Shown here: one piece after another, positions 1 to 9,424 of the stretch
How the letters are laid out: every line of letters begins with the position of its first letter
Position numbering within the stretch: position 1 is the stretch's first letter
Source: an uncultured Pelagibacteraceae bacterium
Lineage (GTDB): Bacteria; Pseudomonadota; Alphaproteobacteria; Pelagibacterales; Pelagibacteraceae
Direction: 5' to 3'
DNA length: 64,000 bases
Assembly (NCBI GenBank): GCA_902521805.1
Contig: CABYTL010000001.1
Span: 62,001 to 126,000, forward strand
The notes under the pieces: generated by a model
What the model saw: the letters and a program-made list of their open reading frames with translations, nothing else
What the model was told of the DNA's origin: nothing
The model's database searches: none
Made by a program: the position numbers and the translations under genes

Positions 1-32
1 AAATTATACTAGTGTTTATTTGATGTTAAATG

Positions 33-102
33 CAGTGTGTAAAACTAGATTGAAGTCTTTTGATTAAAAATTAATTGCTCAACTATCTGAGCTACAAGGT
101 CA
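33..102 (-). pseudogene. Degenerate tRNA-Lys-like sequence (tRNA relic)
   Basis: On the minus strand the sequence has a good tRNA 5' half: a TAGCTCAG...GAGC D-arm, then an anticodon-like loop TTTTTAA that would read UUU (Lys). The anticodon stem has mismatches, the D-loop lacks the GG pair, and no 3' acceptor strand complementary to the 5' end follows. A weak T-arm-like TTCAATC is present. It looks like a decayed or truncated tRNA rather than a working gene, and the call is tentative. Confidence 0.3.
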
Positions 103-126
103 TTAGCAATGATTATTAATTATTTC

Positions 127-876
127 TTAATTAATCAACTTTTTTTTTAAAAAGCTTAAATGGTGAAAAACAATCGCAGCACTATTTGATATATTTAAGC
201 TTTCTATATTTGAATTGATGTTTATTCTAACCAAAAAGTCAGCATATTTCGATGTATGTTTGTGCATACCTAGACCTTCTGATCCAAACAATAAAATGTT
301 ATTACCTTTCCATTCCAATTCTGTAAAATTTTTTTTTCCTTTTCCATCAAAACCATAGACCCAAAAATTTTTTTCTTTTAAATTTTTTAAAGTTGAATTT
401 ATATTTGAAACTTCAAAAATATTCATATATTCGATCGAACCACTTGCAGCTTTGTACATAAGTTTACTTTCACTAGGAAAATGTCTTTCTTTGATTATAA
501 TTCCATCTATATTAAACGAAGTAGCGCTACGAATTAAGGATCCAATATTTCTTGGATCGGTCACTCCATCTAAACAAGCTAAAGTGATATCTTTATGATT
601 TTTTATAAAATCTTTAAGTATAGGTTTTTCCAAATGTTTAATTTCAGCAACATAACCTTGATGCAATAAATTTTCTTTTGTACTGTATTTATCTAGCTCT
701 TTTTTAGTCTTAAAATAAACTTTAATATTTTCTAGTAAATTTTTTTTTGGATTTTTTCTATGAATATTTTTTTTACTTTCCTCTGTAAGAAACACTCGAA
801 GAACCTTTCTTTTGGGGTTTTTAAGCGCTTCTATTACAGCATGCTGACCTATAATAAAAAAAGACGAATTATTCAT
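127..876 (-). CDS. rlmB: 23S rRNA (guanosine-2'-O)-methyltransferase RlmB, SpoU/TrmH family
   Basis: This 249-residue protein is a SpoU-family (SPOUT) 2'-O-ribose methyltransferase that uses SAM to modify 23S rRNA in the cytoplasm. An N-terminal L30e-like substrate-binding region spans about residues 6-80. The three SpoU motifs are visible: the N110-x-G-x-x-x-R segment after LDGVTDPR, FGSEGLGM at 197-204, and SLNISNSAA at 226-234. Length is typical of RlmB. It is divergent from the tRNA-Tyr/tRNA-Gly/tuf unit, an order I recall from other alphaproteobacteria. The exact target (RlmB versus another SpoU member such as TrmH) is inferred from overall resemblance. Confidence 0.88.
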   Translation of the reverse strand: MNNSSFFIIGQHAVIEALKNPKRKVLRVFLTEESKKNIHRKNPKKNLLENIKVYFKTKKELDKYSTKENLLHQGYVAEIKHLEKPILKDFIKNHKDITLACLDGVTDPRNIGSLIRSATSFNIDGIIIKERHFPSESKLMYKAASGSIEYMNIFEVSNINSTLKNLKEKNFWVYGFDGKGKKNFTELEWKGNNILLFGSEGLGMHKHTSKYADFLVRININSNIESLNISNSAAIVFHHLSFLKKKLIN

Positions 877-930
877 AAATTTACGTACTTTTTACACATT
901 TTTTTGAATATTTTCTTATTAAATCTCGTA

Positions 931-958
931 TTGCAATTGCATAATAAAAATATATAAA
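931..958 (+). promoter_or_regulatory. Likely sigma-70 promoter of the tRNA-Tyr/tRNA-Gly/tuf unit
   Basis: A -35-like TTGCAA (931-936) is separated by 16 bases from a -10-like TATAAA (953-958) in the only gap upstream of the tRNA/tuf genes. Transcription would start near 965, ahead of a small GGGGA/TCCCC hairpin (990-1003) just before tRNA-Tyr. This is a pattern match only; a start site has not been shown. Confidence 0.45.
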
Positions 959-989
959 ACGCATGTTGTTTGAAGCTTTTATTGAACAA

Positions 990-1003
990 GGGGACACTTC
1001 CCC
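990..1003 (+). other. Short GC-rich hairpin in the tRNA-Tyr leader
   Basis: GGGGA (990-994) and TCCCC (999-1003) form a 5-bp stem with a 4-base loop, six bases before the tRNA-Tyr 5' end. It could help tRNA precursor folding or 5' processing. It stands out because the surrounding DNA is very AT-rich. Confidence 0.4.
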
Positions 1004-1009
1004 AAAAGA

Positions 1010-1095
1010 GGAGGGGTTCCAGAGCGGTCAAATGGGGCGGGCTGTAAACCCGTTGACTTCGGTCTTCGAAAGTTCGAATCTTTCCCCCTCCACCA
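1010..1095 (+). tRNA. tRNA-Tyr (anticodon GTA)
   Basis: The acceptor strand GGAGGGG (1010-1016) pairs fully with CCCCTCC (1085-1091), followed by discriminator A and an encoded CCA. The anticodon loop CTGTAAA gives GTA (Tyr). A long class II variable arm lies between the anticodon stem and the GTTCGAATC T-arm, as expected for bacterial tRNA-Tyr. It is the first gene of the unit leading into tuf. Confidence 0.96.
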
Positions 1096-1141
1096 TTCGA
1101 TGATTCTTTAAATAACACTGGAGTGTAACTCTTGGGGTTGT

Positions 1142-1215
1142 GCGGGTGTAGTTCAATGGTAGAACGCTAGCCTTCCAAGCTGGATGTAAGGGTTCGATTC
1201 CCTTTACCCGCTCCA
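1142..1215 (+). tRNA. tRNA-Gly (anticodon TCC)
   Basis: Acceptor GCGGGTG (1142-1148) pairs with TACCCGC (1205-1211) with one G-T pair, followed by discriminator T and encoded CCA. The anticodon loop CTTCCAA gives TCC (Gly, GGA/GGG codons). The D-arm and T-arm (GGTTCGATTCC) are standard. It lies 46 bases after tRNA-Tyr and 38 bases before tuf, so all three are probably cotranscribed. Confidence 0.96.
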
Positions 1216-1253
1216 AGAATTAAAATTATTAATTAAAGTGAGGAATATAAGTA

Positions 1254-2444
1254 ATGTCTAAAGAGAAATTTGTAAGGAATAAACCGCATTGTAATATTGG
1301 TACAATCGGACATGTTGACCATGGTAAAACGACTTTAACTGCAGCTATAACAAAAGTTTTATCTGAAACTGGTGGAGCAAAGGCTGTAGCATATGATCAA
1401 ATTGATAAAGCACCTGAGGAAAAAGAAAGAGGAATTACAATTTCAACAGCGCACGTAGAGTATGAAACTGAGAAAAGACACTATGCCCATGTTGATTGTC
1501 CAGGCCATGCTGACTATGTAAAAAATATGATTACTGGTGCCGCTCAAATGGATGGAGCAATACTTGTGGTGAATGCTGCTGATGGACCAATGCCTCAAAC
1601 TAGAGAACACATTCTTTTGGCAAGACAGGTAGGAGTTCCAGCTATTTGTGTTTATTTAAATAAAGTTGACCAAGTAGATGATAAAGAAATGATAGATCTT
1701 GTGGAAGAAGAAATCAAAGAGCTTTTAACCTCATATAAATTTCCAGGTGACAAGACCCCAATAGCAAAAGGATCAGCTTTAGCAGCTGTAGAGGGAAGAG
1801 ACGAAGAAATTGGAAAAAATTCAATTTTAGAACTAATGAAAAATGTAGATGAATTTATTCCACAACCAGATCGGCCAAAAGATAAAGATTTCTTGATGCC
1901 TGTTGAAGACGTTTTTTCCATCTCAGGAAGAGGAACTGTTGCAACTGGAAGAGTCGAGTCAGGTGTACTTAAAACTGGTGACGAAATAGAAATTGTTGGT
2001 ATAAGAGAAACTAAAAAATCAGTTTGTACTGGAGTTGAAATGTTTAGAAAACTATTAGATTCTGGTGAGGCTGGAGATAACGTTGGTGTTTTATTAAGAG
2101 GTGTTGAGAGAACAGATATTGAAAGAGGTCAGGTTTTATGTAAACCAGGCTCAGTTACTCCACATACTAAATTTGAAGCACAAGCTTATGTTTTAAAAAA
2201 AGAGGAAGGTGGAAGACACACTCCATTTTTTACTAAGTACAGACCGCAGTTTTATTTCAGAACTACTGATGTGACGGGTGAAGTAGAGTTACCATCTGGC
2301 ACCGAAATGGTTATGCCGGGTGATGATGCTAAATTCACTGTTAAACTAATTACTCCAATTGCAATGTCAGAAAAGTTAAATTTTGCAATTCGTGAGGGTG
2401 GAAGAACTGTTGGAGCTGGAGTAGTAACTAAGATTATAGAGTAA
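1254..2444 (+). CDS. tuf: Translation elongation factor EF-Tu
   Basis: EF-Tu (396 residues, normal length) is the GTPase that delivers aminoacyl-tRNA to the ribosome. The P-loop GHVDHGKT is at residues 19-26, the switch II DCPGH motif is near residue 81, and NKVD is near 136; beta-barrel domains 2 and 3 follow. The ATG is preceded by a GAGGAA ribosome-binding site. The gene is flanked by tRNA-Gly and tRNA-Trp and precedes secE-nusG, the position called tufB in other proteobacteria. The other usual copy, between fusA and rpsJ, is absent from this window, so this may be the only tuf gene. Confidence 0.99.
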   Translation: MSKEKFVRNKPHCNIGTIGHVDHGKTTLTAAITKVLSETGGAKAVAYDQIDKAPEEKERGITISTAHVEYETEKRHYAHVDCPGHADYVKNMITGAAQMDGAILVVNAADGPMPQTREHILLARQVGVPAICVYLNKVDQVDDKEMIDLVEEEIKELLTSYKFPGDKTPIAKGSALAAVEGRDEEIGKNSILELMKNVDEFIPQPDRPKDKDFLMPVEDVFSISGRGTVATGRVESGVLKTGDEIEIVGIRETKKSVCTGVEMFRKLLDSGEAGDNVGVLLRGVERTDIERGQVLCKPGSVTPHTKFEAQAYVLKKEEGGRHTPFFTKYRPQFYFRTTDVTGEVELPSGTEMVMPGDDAKFTVKLITPIAMSEKLNFAIREGGRTVGAGVVTKIIE

Positions 2445-2453
2445 ACTCTATAT

Positions 2454-2529
2454 AGGAGTGTAGCTCAATTGGTAGAGCGCCGGTCTCCAAAACCGGAGGC
2501 TGAGGGTTCGAGTCCCTCCGCTCCTGCCA
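2454..2529 (+). tRNA. tRNA-Trp (anticodon CCA)
   Basis: Acceptor AGGAGTG (2454-2460) pairs with CGCTCCT (2519-2525, one T-G pair), followed by discriminator G and encoded CCA. The anticodon loop CTCCAAA gives CCA (Trp). D-arm and T-arm are canonical. It sits nine bases after tuf and just before secE, the tuf/tRNA-Trp/secE/nusG order common in proteobacteria. Confidence 0.97.
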
Positions 2530-2543
2530 ATTAGAGGATATAT

Positions 2544-2735
2544 ATGAAAAACCCAATAAAATTTATTCAGGAAGTAAAACAAGAAGCATTTAAAGTTTCT
2601 TGGCCAACCGGCAAAGAAACACTGCAAGGTGCTTTAATGGTTTTAGCTATGGCTGTTGTTATGTCATTATTTTTTTTATTATTAGATCAAGTTTTAAAGT
2701 TTTTTTTAGAGTTATTACTTAAGGTGAGTTTATAA
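2544..2735 (+). CDS. secE: Protein translocase subunit SecE
   Basis: SecE (63 residues) is the small membrane subunit that clamps SecY in the Sec translocon. The sequence shows the short single-span form: an amphipathic N-terminal helix with the conserved KVSWPT segment near residues 17-22, then one hydrophobic helix of about residues 32-58. It follows tRNA-Trp by 14 bases. Its stop codon directly abuts the ATG of nusG, an order conserved across bacteria. Confidence 0.96.
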   Translation: MKNPIKFIQEVKQEAFKVSWPTGKETLQGALMVLAMAVVMSLFFLLLDQVLKFFLELLLKVSL

Positions 2736-3266
2736 ATGAAAAATTGGTATATTGTTCAATCTCACTCAAGTTTTGAGAATAAAGTGGCAAGTTTAATCAA
2801 AGAAGAGGCTGAAAAAGCCAAAATTTCGGAAAAATTTGATGAGATTATCGTTCCAACCCATGATGTTACTGAGGTAAAAAGAGGAAAAAGAATACAGAGA
2901 AAAAAAAAATATTTTCCTGGTTATGTATTAATAAAGAGTGAAATGGATAACAGTATTTATCATATGATAAAGAATATTAAAAGAGTGAGTGGATTTTTAG
3001 GTACAAGAGGAATGCCAGTTCCTGTCTCAGATAAAGAAATTGAAAAGATACTCGGTCAAATAAAAGATGGTGTAGCTCAGCCAAAATCTGGTATAGAATA
3101 TAGCGTTGGAGAAAAAGTACAAGTAGTAGACGGACCTTTTGCATCATTTAGTGGAATGGTTGAAGGAATAGATGAGGAAAAATCTAGGTTAAAAGTTTCA
3201 GTTTCTATTTTTGGTCGTCCAACACCTGTAGAATTAGAATATAATCAAGTGGAGAAATCAAGTTAA
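2736..3266 (+). CDS. nusG: Transcription termination/antitermination factor NusG
   Basis: NusG (176 residues) binds RNA polymerase through its N-terminal NGN domain and contacts Rho or ribosomal protein S10 through its C-terminal KOW domain. The NGN domain begins at [20 protein letters not shown] lies near residue 65, and the KOW segment [17 protein letters not shown] is around residues 125-141. It starts directly after secE, and its stop overlaps the rplK start by one base, so the genes are probably translationally coupled. Confidence 0.98.
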   Translation: MKNWYIVQSHSSFENKVASLIKEEAEKAKISEKFDEIIVPTHDVTEVKRGKRIQRKKKYFPGYVLIKSEMDNSIYHMIKNIKRVSGFLGTRGMPVPVSDKEIEKILGQIKDGVAQPKSGIEYSVGEKVQVVDGPFASFSGMVEGIDEEKSRLKVSVSIFGRPTPVELEYNQVEKSS

Positions 3267-3697
3267 TGGCTTCAAAAAAAGAAATTAGTGGATTTATAAA
3301 ATTACAAATTAAAGGAGGTCAAGCTAATCCTGCTCCTCCTGTAGGCCCTGCTTTAGGTCAAAGAGGTGTAAATATAATGGAATTCTGTAAAGCTTTTAAT
3401 GACAAAACTAAATCTTTAGCAGGCAAGCCAGTTCCAGTTGAAATAACAGTCTACAAAGATAAAAAATTTGATTTCAAAATAAAATCACCTCCAGCTTCGT
3501 TTTTTATTAGAGAAGCAGCTAAATTAAAGAGTGGATCTCAAGAACCCGGTAGAAATATTGTTGCATCAATAACAAAAAAACAAGTTGAAGAAATCGCAAA
3601 CCAAAAAATGAAAGATTTAAATGCATTAGATTTAGAACAAGCTGTAAAAATTATTTCTGGATCAGCTCGATCTATGGGAATAGAGGTTAAAGAATAA
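3266..3697 (+). CDS. rplK: 50S ribosomal protein L11
   Basis: L11 (143 residues, normal length) binds the GTPase-associated region of 23S rRNA and contacts elongation factors. The proline-rich hinge [18 protein letters not shown] (about residues 20-37) is diagnostic, and the C-terminal RNA-binding domain ends in the usual SARSMGIEV. It overlaps nusG and rplA by one base each. Confidence 0.98.
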   Translation: MASKKEISGFIKLQIKGGQANPAPPVGPALGQRGVNIMEFCKAFNDKTKSLAGKPVPVEITVYKDKKFDFKIKSPPASFFIREAAKLKSGSQEPGRNIVASITKKQVEEIANQKMKDLNALDLEQAVKIISGSARSMGIEVKE

Positions 3698-4386
3698 TGG
3701 CTTCAAAAAGATATAAAAAATTACCAGAAAAAACTTCTGAATTGCCTCCAGAAACTATAGAAAAGTTGTTGTCTAAAATTAAAAGTAATTGTACCACAAA
3801 ATTTGATGAGTCATTAGACTTAAGTTTTCAAATTAATAATAAGCAAAAAAAAGGTGAAATAAATATAAGAACAGTTGTAAATTTACCAGGCGGTAGTGGA
3901 AAAAAAGTAAAAGTTGCAGTTGTTTGCGAAGATGCTAAATCAACAGAGGCTAAAAATGCAGGTGCGGATATAGTAGGTGGTGATGATCTTATAGAAAAAA
4001 TAAAAGCTGGTGAATTAAATTTTGAAAAACTAATTTGTACACCAGCTATGATGATTAAACTTTCTAAACTTGGAAAAGTTCTTGGTCCCAAAGGATTAAT
4101 GCCAAATCCCAAGCTTGGTTCAGTTACTGAAGATTTAAAAAATGCTATAAGCAATTCTAAATCTGGTCAAGTGGAGATAAGAAATGATAAAGACGGAAAT
4201 ATAGGTGTTAGTATTGGAAAGAAGTCATTCAATGACGATCAGTTAACTAAAAATTTTAATGCAATATTAGATACTTTAGAAAAAGAAAAATCTAATAATA
4301 CTTTCAAAGGAGATATGATAAAAAAAACATTTATTACCTCAACTATGGGAGTTTCTTATAAAATTAAGCTTGGAAAAAATATTTAA
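3697..4386 (+). CDS. rplA: 50S ribosomal protein L1
   Basis: L1 (229 residues) forms the L1 stalk that moves E-site tRNA. The GPKGLMPNPKLGSVT signature is visible near residues 131-145, and SSTMG-like ITSTMGVSYK ends the protein. In other bacteria L1 represses its own rplKA mRNA; no obvious L1 site can be confirmed here, since nusG abuts rplK. It overlaps rplK by one base. Confidence 0.98.
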   Translation: MASKRYKKLPEKTSELPPETIEKLLSKIKSNCTTKFDESLDLSFQINNKQKKGEINIRTVVNLPGGSGKKVKVAVVCEDAKSTEAKNAGADIVGGDDLIEKIKAGELNFEKLICTPAMMIKLSKLGKVLGPKGLMPNPKLGSVTEDLKNAISNSKSGQVEIRNDKDGNIGVSIGKKSFNDDQLTKNFNAILDTLEKEKSNNTFKGDMIKKTFITSTMGVSYKIKLGKNI

Positions 4387-4390
4387 AATT

Positions 4391-4912
4391 ATGATGAATA
4401 AAGAACAAAAAAAAAATTATATAACTGAGATAACTAACCAATTTGAAAAAAGTAAAGCAGTTATGGTTACTCATTATCAAGGCTTAACAATGCCACAATT
4501 AGATGAACTAAGATCTAAGATGAGAGAGCATGGAATTGTTTTCAAGATTACCAAAAACAGAATAACAAAACTAGCTTTAGAAAAAACTAGGTGTAAGGAA
4601 TTATCTAATTTATTCACAGGACCTACCGCCGTGGCGTTTGGTGAAGACGCAATTATGTCAGCTAGAATTTTATCAAAATTTGCAAAAGATAATACGAATC
4701 TAAAACTTATTGGTGGAATTATGGATAATGAAGTTTTAGATCAAGCTGGCGTACAAAATGTGGCGAATTTACCTACATTGGACGAAGCAAGAGCAAATTT
4801 AGTAAGTATTTTAAATGCTTCGGCTTCAAAATTAGTGAGTATTTTCCTTGCACGATCGGAAAAAATGAGTAATTTACCCCCAGAAAATTCAGAAAAACAA
4901 CCTAAAGAGTAG
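4391..4912 (+). CDS. rplJ: 50S ribosomal protein L10
   Basis: L10 anchors L7/L12 dimers to the ribosomal stalk. The protein shows the typical N-terminal VTHYQGLTMPQLDELRSKMR segment and a C-terminal helix for L7/L12 binding. I choose the ATG at 4391, four bases after the rplA stop and preceded by ATT as at many starts here; ATG 4394 is equally possible. An upstream ATG at 4370 would overlap rplA and add residues unlike the family. The tight rplA-rplJ spacing leaves no room for the separate L10 leader known in E. coli. Confidence 0.95.
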   Translation: MMNKEQKKNYITEITNQFEKSKAVMVTHYQGLTMPQLDELRSKMREHGIVFKITKNRITKLALEKTRCKELSNLFTGPTAVAFGEDAIMSARILSKFAKDNTNLKLIGGIMDNEVLDQAGVQNVANLPTLDEARANLVSILNASASKLVSIFLARSEKMSNLPPENSEKQPKE

Positions 4913-4915
4913 ATT

Positions 4916-5281
4916 ATGCCTGACCTAAACAAAATTATAGAAGATTTATCAAAATTAACTGTAGCTGAAGCAGCAGACCTTTCAAAACAATTAGAGGAAA
5001 AATGGGGTGTTACTCCAATGGTAGCAGCAGCACCAGCAGCAGCAGGAGGTGGAGATGTAGCAGCAGACAAAGACGATTTTACAATTATGCTTGTAGCTGC
5101 AGGAGAAAAGAAAATTAATGTTATTAAGGAAGTAAGAGCAGCAACTTCACTGGGATTAAAAGAAGCAAAAGATTTAGTTGAAGGTGCACCTAAAGAAGTA
5201 AAAACGGGTGTTCCAAAAAAAGAAGCAGATGAAATTAAAGCTAAATTAGAAGCAGCTGGCGCAAAAGTAGAATTAAAATAA
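4916..5281 (+). CDS. rplL: 50S ribosomal protein L7/L12
   Basis: L7/L12 (121 residues) is the multicopy acidic stalk protein that recruits translation GTPases. It has the N-terminal dimerisation helices, an alanine-rich flexible hinge (about residues 37-50, encoded by a GCA-rich run), and the compact C-terminal domain with [20 protein letters not shown]. It follows rplJ by three bases. The next gene, rpoB, is separated by a 55-base gap containing a strong hairpin. Confidence 0.98.
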   Translation: MPDLNKIIEDLSKLTVAEAADLSKQLEEKWGVTPMVAAAPAAAGGGDVAADKDDFTIMLVAAGEKKINVIKEVRAATSLGLKEAKDLVEGAPKEVKTGVPKKEADEIKAKLEAAGAKVELK

Positions 5282-5301
5282 ATTATTAGAAAGAATTCAC
5301 G

Positions 5302-5326
5302 AACTGATTAATTTGATTAATCAGTT
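5302..5326 (+). promoter_or_regulatory. Perfect 11-bp inverted repeat between rplL and rpoB
   Basis: AACTGATTAAT (5302-5312) is followed by a 3-base loop and its exact reverse complement (5316-5326), ending ten bases before the rpoB ATG. It has no following U-tract, so it is not a standard terminator. In E. coli this intergenic region holds a partial attenuator and an RNase III site that set ribosomal protein against RNA polymerase output. A comparable processing or attenuation role is inferred here from position. Confidence 0.6.
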
Positions 5327-5336
5327 ACAAATATAG

Positions 5337-8300
5337 ATGCAAATATCTTTTACTGAAAAAAAGAATATTAGAAAAAATTTTGGTAAGCTGAAAGAAAGCT
5401 TATCAATTCCTAATCTTATAGAAGTTCAAAAAAATTCTTATGATGAATTAACATTTTTTAATTCTGAAGCTGAAATTACTAAAGGATTCGATAGAGTATT
5501 CAAAAGTATTTTTCCAATAGAAGATTTAAATGATAAAGCAACTTTGGAATATGTATCTTATAGACTAGAAAAACCTAAATTTGACGTTGAGGAGTGTATA
5601 GCTAGAGGACTTACATATTCTTCAGCACTAAAATGTACTTTAAGACTAGTTGTATACGAAATTGATCAAGAAAATAATACTAAAGATATTTTATCAGCAA
5701 AGGAGCAAGAAGTTTATATGGGTGAAGTACCAATGATGACAAACAGCGGTACTTTTATAACGAATGGTGTGCAAAGAGTAGTTGTAAATCAAATGCATAG
5801 AAGTCCTGGAGTATTTTTTGACCATGATAAAGGTAAAACACACGCTAGTGGTAAATTGTTATTCAGCTGTAGAGTAATTCCAAATAGAGGCTCATGGTTA
5901 GATTTTGAATATGATGTGAAAGATTTTTTATATTTTAAAATCGACAGAAAAAAAAAGATCCTTTCTTCAACATTGCTGTTGGCTTTAGGATATACAAAAT
6001 CTGAAATAGTTGATGAATTTTATGATAAAGAACAATTCATATTTGACTCAAAAACTGGAAAGTGGAAAACCAAATTTAATCCAGAAAATTATAAAGCTAA
6101 AAATTTTTCTGAGGAAGTTTTGGACGCGAAGACAGGTAAGATAGTAATTAAACTTGGAGAAAAAGTTAATTTTCTAAATGCAAAAAAATTATCGAATGAT
6201 GGATTAAAAGATGTTTTGATATCGAAAGAAGCATTATATGGAAAATTTTTACACAAAGAAATCAAAATAAGTGATGATGAAGAGGGTGTTTTTAAGATTG
6301 GTACCGAACTAAATGAAACTATTATTGAAAAGATTTTGGAAGCTAACGTAAATACATTGGAAATTTCAATTACAAATTCAATAAACAAAGGTCCTTACTT
6401 ACTAACTACTATTTTAAATGATAAAAATAACTCTAAGGATGAGGCAATTACTGAAATTTATAAAATGTTAAGACCTGGTGAGCCACCAACAATAGAAATT
6501 GCTACACAAATATTTAATAATCTATTTTTTAGCTCTGATAGATACGATCTCTCTGACGTTGGTCGTGTTAAAATGAATTCAAGATTAAATCTAGAATGTT
6601 CTGACAAAATCACAATTTTAAGAAATGATGATATAATTGCTATTATTCATAAAATGTTAGATTTGAGAGATGGTAAAGATGAAGTCGATGATATTGACCA
6701 TCTGGGAAATAGAAGGGTTAGATCAGTAGGAGAGTTAGTTGAAAACCAAGCAAGAATAGGTGTTTATAGAATGGAACGGGCAATCAAAGAAAAAATGTCA
6801 ACACTTGATGTAGAGTCAGCAATGCCACAAGATTTAATTAATGCAAAACCATTAACTGTCTCTTTAAAAGATTTTTTTGCAAGTTCGCAATTATCTCAAT
6901 TTATGGATCAAACAAATCCATTGTCGGAAATAACTCATAAAAGAAGAGTTTCAGCTTTAGGACCAGGTGGGTTAACAAGAGAAAGAGCTGGATTTGAAGT
7001 ACGTGATGTTCACCCTACTCATTACGGAAGGATATGTCCAATAGAGACACCTGAGGGTCCAAATATTGGACTAATAAATAGTTTATCAACATATGCAAAA
7101 ATTAATAAATATGGATTTATTGAAAGTCCTTACAAAAGAGTCAAAAATGGAGTTGTTCAGGATACTGTGGAATATTTGTCTGCTATGGAGGAAACTAAAT
7201 TTACAATTGCTCAAGCAAATACAAAGATAGATAAAAATGGTAAAATTGTTGAAGAATTAGTATCTTGTAGAGAGAATTTAAATTTTTTATTATCTAAACC
7301 TGAAACTATTGACTATATAGACGTTTCTCCCAAACAGTTAGTTTCTGTAGCAGCTTCTTTAATTCCATTCTTAGAAAATGATGATGCTAACAGAGCTTTA
7401 ATGGGATCAAATATGATGAGACAAGCAGTTCCTTTACTTAAACCCGAGTCACCATTAGTAGGTACAGGGATTGAAAGTGATGTTGCATTAGACTCTGGTG
7501 TAACAATTGTAGCTAAAAGAGATGGCATAGTAGACAAAATTGACGGTAAAAGAATAGTTGTCAAAGTAACTGAAGAAACAGATTTTACAAAATCAAGCGT
7601 TGATATTTATAATTTACAAAAATTTAAAAGATCAAACCAAAATACGTGTATTAATCAGAGACCTCTAGTTAGAGTAGGAGATAAAGTTAAATTAGGTGAT
7701 ATAATTGCAGATGGCCCATCAACTAGGCTGGGTGAGTTAGCGTTAGGTAAAAATGTAACTGTAGCATTTATGCCTTGGCAAGGTTACAATTTTGAGGACT
7801 CAATCTTGATTTCTGAAAGATGTGTAACTGATGATGTCTTCACTTCTGTTCATATTGTCGAGTATGAGATCATGGCAAGAGACACTAAATTAGGAGAGGA
7901 AGAAATTACAAGGGATATTCCTAATGTAAATGAGGATGCATTAAAAAATTTAGACGAATCTGGCATTGTATATATTGGAGCTGAAGTAAACGCTGGTGAT
8001 ATTTTAGTTGGTAAAGTAACACCGAAAGGAGACTCTGCATCTGGACCAGAGGAAAAATTATTAAGATCAATTTTTGGTGAAAAAGCTATAGATGTTACAG
8101 ATACATCTCTAAGAATGTCTAGAGGTAGTAGCGGAACAGTTGTTGACGTAAAAGTGTTTAATAGACATGGTATCGAAAAAGATGAAAGATCAATCACTAT
8201 TGAAAGAGCAGAAATCGATCAGGTACAACAGGATAAAATTGTTGAGGAAGAAATTTTAGAAAGAAGTATAAAACAAAGAGCTGCACAATTTCTATCTGGG

Positions 8301-9422
8301 ACATCTTTAATTAAAAAAATTAAAGATCTTGATACAGGAACAAAATTAAGTTTTGAAAATATTAATAAGCTTTCTATTAACGATATGTTTAAAATTATTG
8401 TCGGAAATGAAAAAAGTGAAGCTACATTAGCTCAACTAAAAGACCAGTATAATAGAGCTAAACAAGATATTACTGAAAGATTTGAGGATAAAGTTTTAAA
8501 AATAAGAAGTGGTGATGATCTATTACCTAGTGTTATGAAAATGGTAAAAGTTTTTGTAGCAATTAAAAGAAGACTAAGACCAGGTGATAAAATGTCAGGA
8601 AGACACGGCAACAAAGGTGTTGTTAGTAAAATCGTACCCGTTGAAGATATGCCTTATAGAGAAGATGGCAGACCAGTGGATATAGTTTTAAATCCTTTAG
8701 GTGTGCCTAGCCGTATGAACGTAGGTCAGATTTTAGAAACTCACTTGGGTTGGGCTTGTAAAGAATTTGGAGAAGAAGTTAAAAAACTAGTAAATCAAAA
8801 TAATAAAAAAATTGAAAAAACAGAAAAAATTTCAAAATTTTTGAAATCTGTTTATGGCGAAGAGATATTTGAAGAAAAAGTGGATAAACTAAGTAAAACA
8901 GAATTTAGAGACTTGTGTGAAAACTTACAAAACGGTATTGCAATTTCCACGCCTGTTTTTGATGGAGCAAAAGAGAGAGATGTAACTGAGATGCTTGAAT
9001 TAGCAAATCTTCCTGGATCAGGACAAACATATTTGTGGGATGGAAGAACAGGAGAAAAATTTGATAGACCTGTTACTGTTGGAATTATTTACATGTTAAA
9101 ACTTCACCACTTAGTAGAAGATAAAATACATGCAAGATCTACAGGACCTTATAGTTTAGTAACTCAGCAGCCATTAGGAGGTAAAGCTCAACTTGGAGGT
9201 CAGAGATTTGGTGAAATGGAGGTATGGGCCTTGGAAGCATATGGTGCTTCGTATACCTTGCAGGAAATTCTGACTGTAAAATCAGATGATGTAGCTGGTA
9301 GAGTAAAAGTCTATGAAACAATTGTTAAGGGTGAAGAAAACTTTGAGTCGGGTATACCAGAATCATTTAATGTTTTAGTAAAAGAAATTAAATCATTAGC
9401 TTTAAATGTAGAGCTCAATTAA
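5337..9422 (+). CDS. rpoB: DNA-directed RNA polymerase subunit beta
   Basis: RpoB (1361 residues) forms one pincer of RNA polymerase and much of the active-site cleft. The rifampicin-pocket region (about residues 515-565) reads like the sensitive E. coli sequence, including [21 protein letters not shown] and the following [25 protein letters not shown] and the C-terminal [18 protein letters not shown] are also clear. The protein is somewhat longer than E. coli RpoB (1342). It lies between rplL and rpoC; rpoC starts two bases after its stop. Confidence 0.99.
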   Translation: MQISFTEKKNIRKNFGKLKESLSIPNLIEVQKNSYDELTFFNSEAEITKGFDRVFKSIFPIEDLNDKATLEYVSYRLEKPKFDVEECIARGLTYSSALKCTLRLVVYEIDQENNTKDILSAKEQEVYMGEVPMMTNSGTFITNGVQRVVVNQMHRSPGVFFDHDKGKTHASGKLLFSCRVIPNRGSWLDFEYDVKDFLYFKIDRKKKILSSTLLLALGYTKSEIVDEFYDKEQFIFDSKTGKWKTKFNPENYKAKNFSEEVLDAKTGKIVIKLGEKVNFLNAKKLSNDGLKDVLISKEALYGKFLHKEIKISDDEEGVFKIGTELNETIIEKILEANVNTLEISITNSINKGPYLLTTILNDKNNSKDEAITEIYKMLRPGEPPTIEIATQIFNNLFFSSDRYDLSDVGRVKMNSRLNLECSDKITILRNDDIIAIIHKMLDLRDGKDEVDDIDHLGNRRVRSVGELVENQARIGVYRMERAIKEKMSTLDVESAMPQDLINAKPLTVSLKDFFASSQLSQFMDQTNPLSEITHKRRVSALGPGGLTRERAGFEVRDVHPTHYGRICPIETPEGPNIGLINSLSTYAKINKYGFIESPYKRVKNGVVQDTVEYLSAMEETKFTIAQANTKIDKNGKIVEELVSCRENLNFLLSKPETIDYIDVSPKQLVSVAASLIPFLENDDANRALMGSNMMRQAVPLLKPESPLVGTGIESDVALDSGVTIVAKRDGIVDKIDGKRIVVKVTEETDFTKSSVDIYNLQKFKRSNQNTCINQRPLVRVGDKVKLGDIIADGPSTRLGELALGKNVTVAFMPWQGYNFEDSILISERCVTDDVFTSVHIVEYEIMARDTKLGEEEITRDIPNVNEDALKNLDESGIVYIGAEVNAGDILVGKVTPKGDSASGPEEKLLRSIFGEKAIDVTDTSLRMSRGSSGTVVDVKVFNRHGIEKDERSITIERAEIDQVQQDKIVEEEILERSIKQRAAQFLSGTSLIKKIKDLDTGTKLSFENINKLSINDMFKIIVGNEKSEATLAQLKDQYNRAKQDITERFEDKVLKIRSGDDLLPSVMKMVKVFVAIKRRLRPGDKMSGRHGNKGVVSKIVPVEDMPYREDGRPVDIVLNPLGVPSRMNVGQILETHLGWACKEFGEEVKKLVNQNNKKIEKTEKISKFLKSVYGEEIFEEKVDKLSKTEFRDLCENLQNGIAISTPVFDGAKERDVTEMLELANLPGSGQTYLWDGRTGEKFDRPVTVGIIYMLKLHHLVEDKIHARSTGPYSLVTQQPLGGKAQLGGQRFGEMEVWALEAYGASYTLQEILTVKSDDVAGRVKVYETIVKGEENFESGIPESFNVLVKEIKSLALNVELN

Positions 9423-9424
9423 TT

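Noticed and set aside
873-1216. Two minus-strand open frames (873-1118 and 1028-1216) with sequences often seen as small hypothetical proteins
   Set aside because: They are read through the complement of tRNA-Tyr and tRNA-Gly; such frames recur wherever these tRNAs occur and are not genes.
4370-4390. Upstream start for rplJ
   Set aside because: It overlaps the rplA 3' end and adds residues not found in L10.
5020-5060. GCA-rich repeated tract that looks like a simple repeat
   Set aside because: It encodes the alanine-rich hinge of L7/L12.
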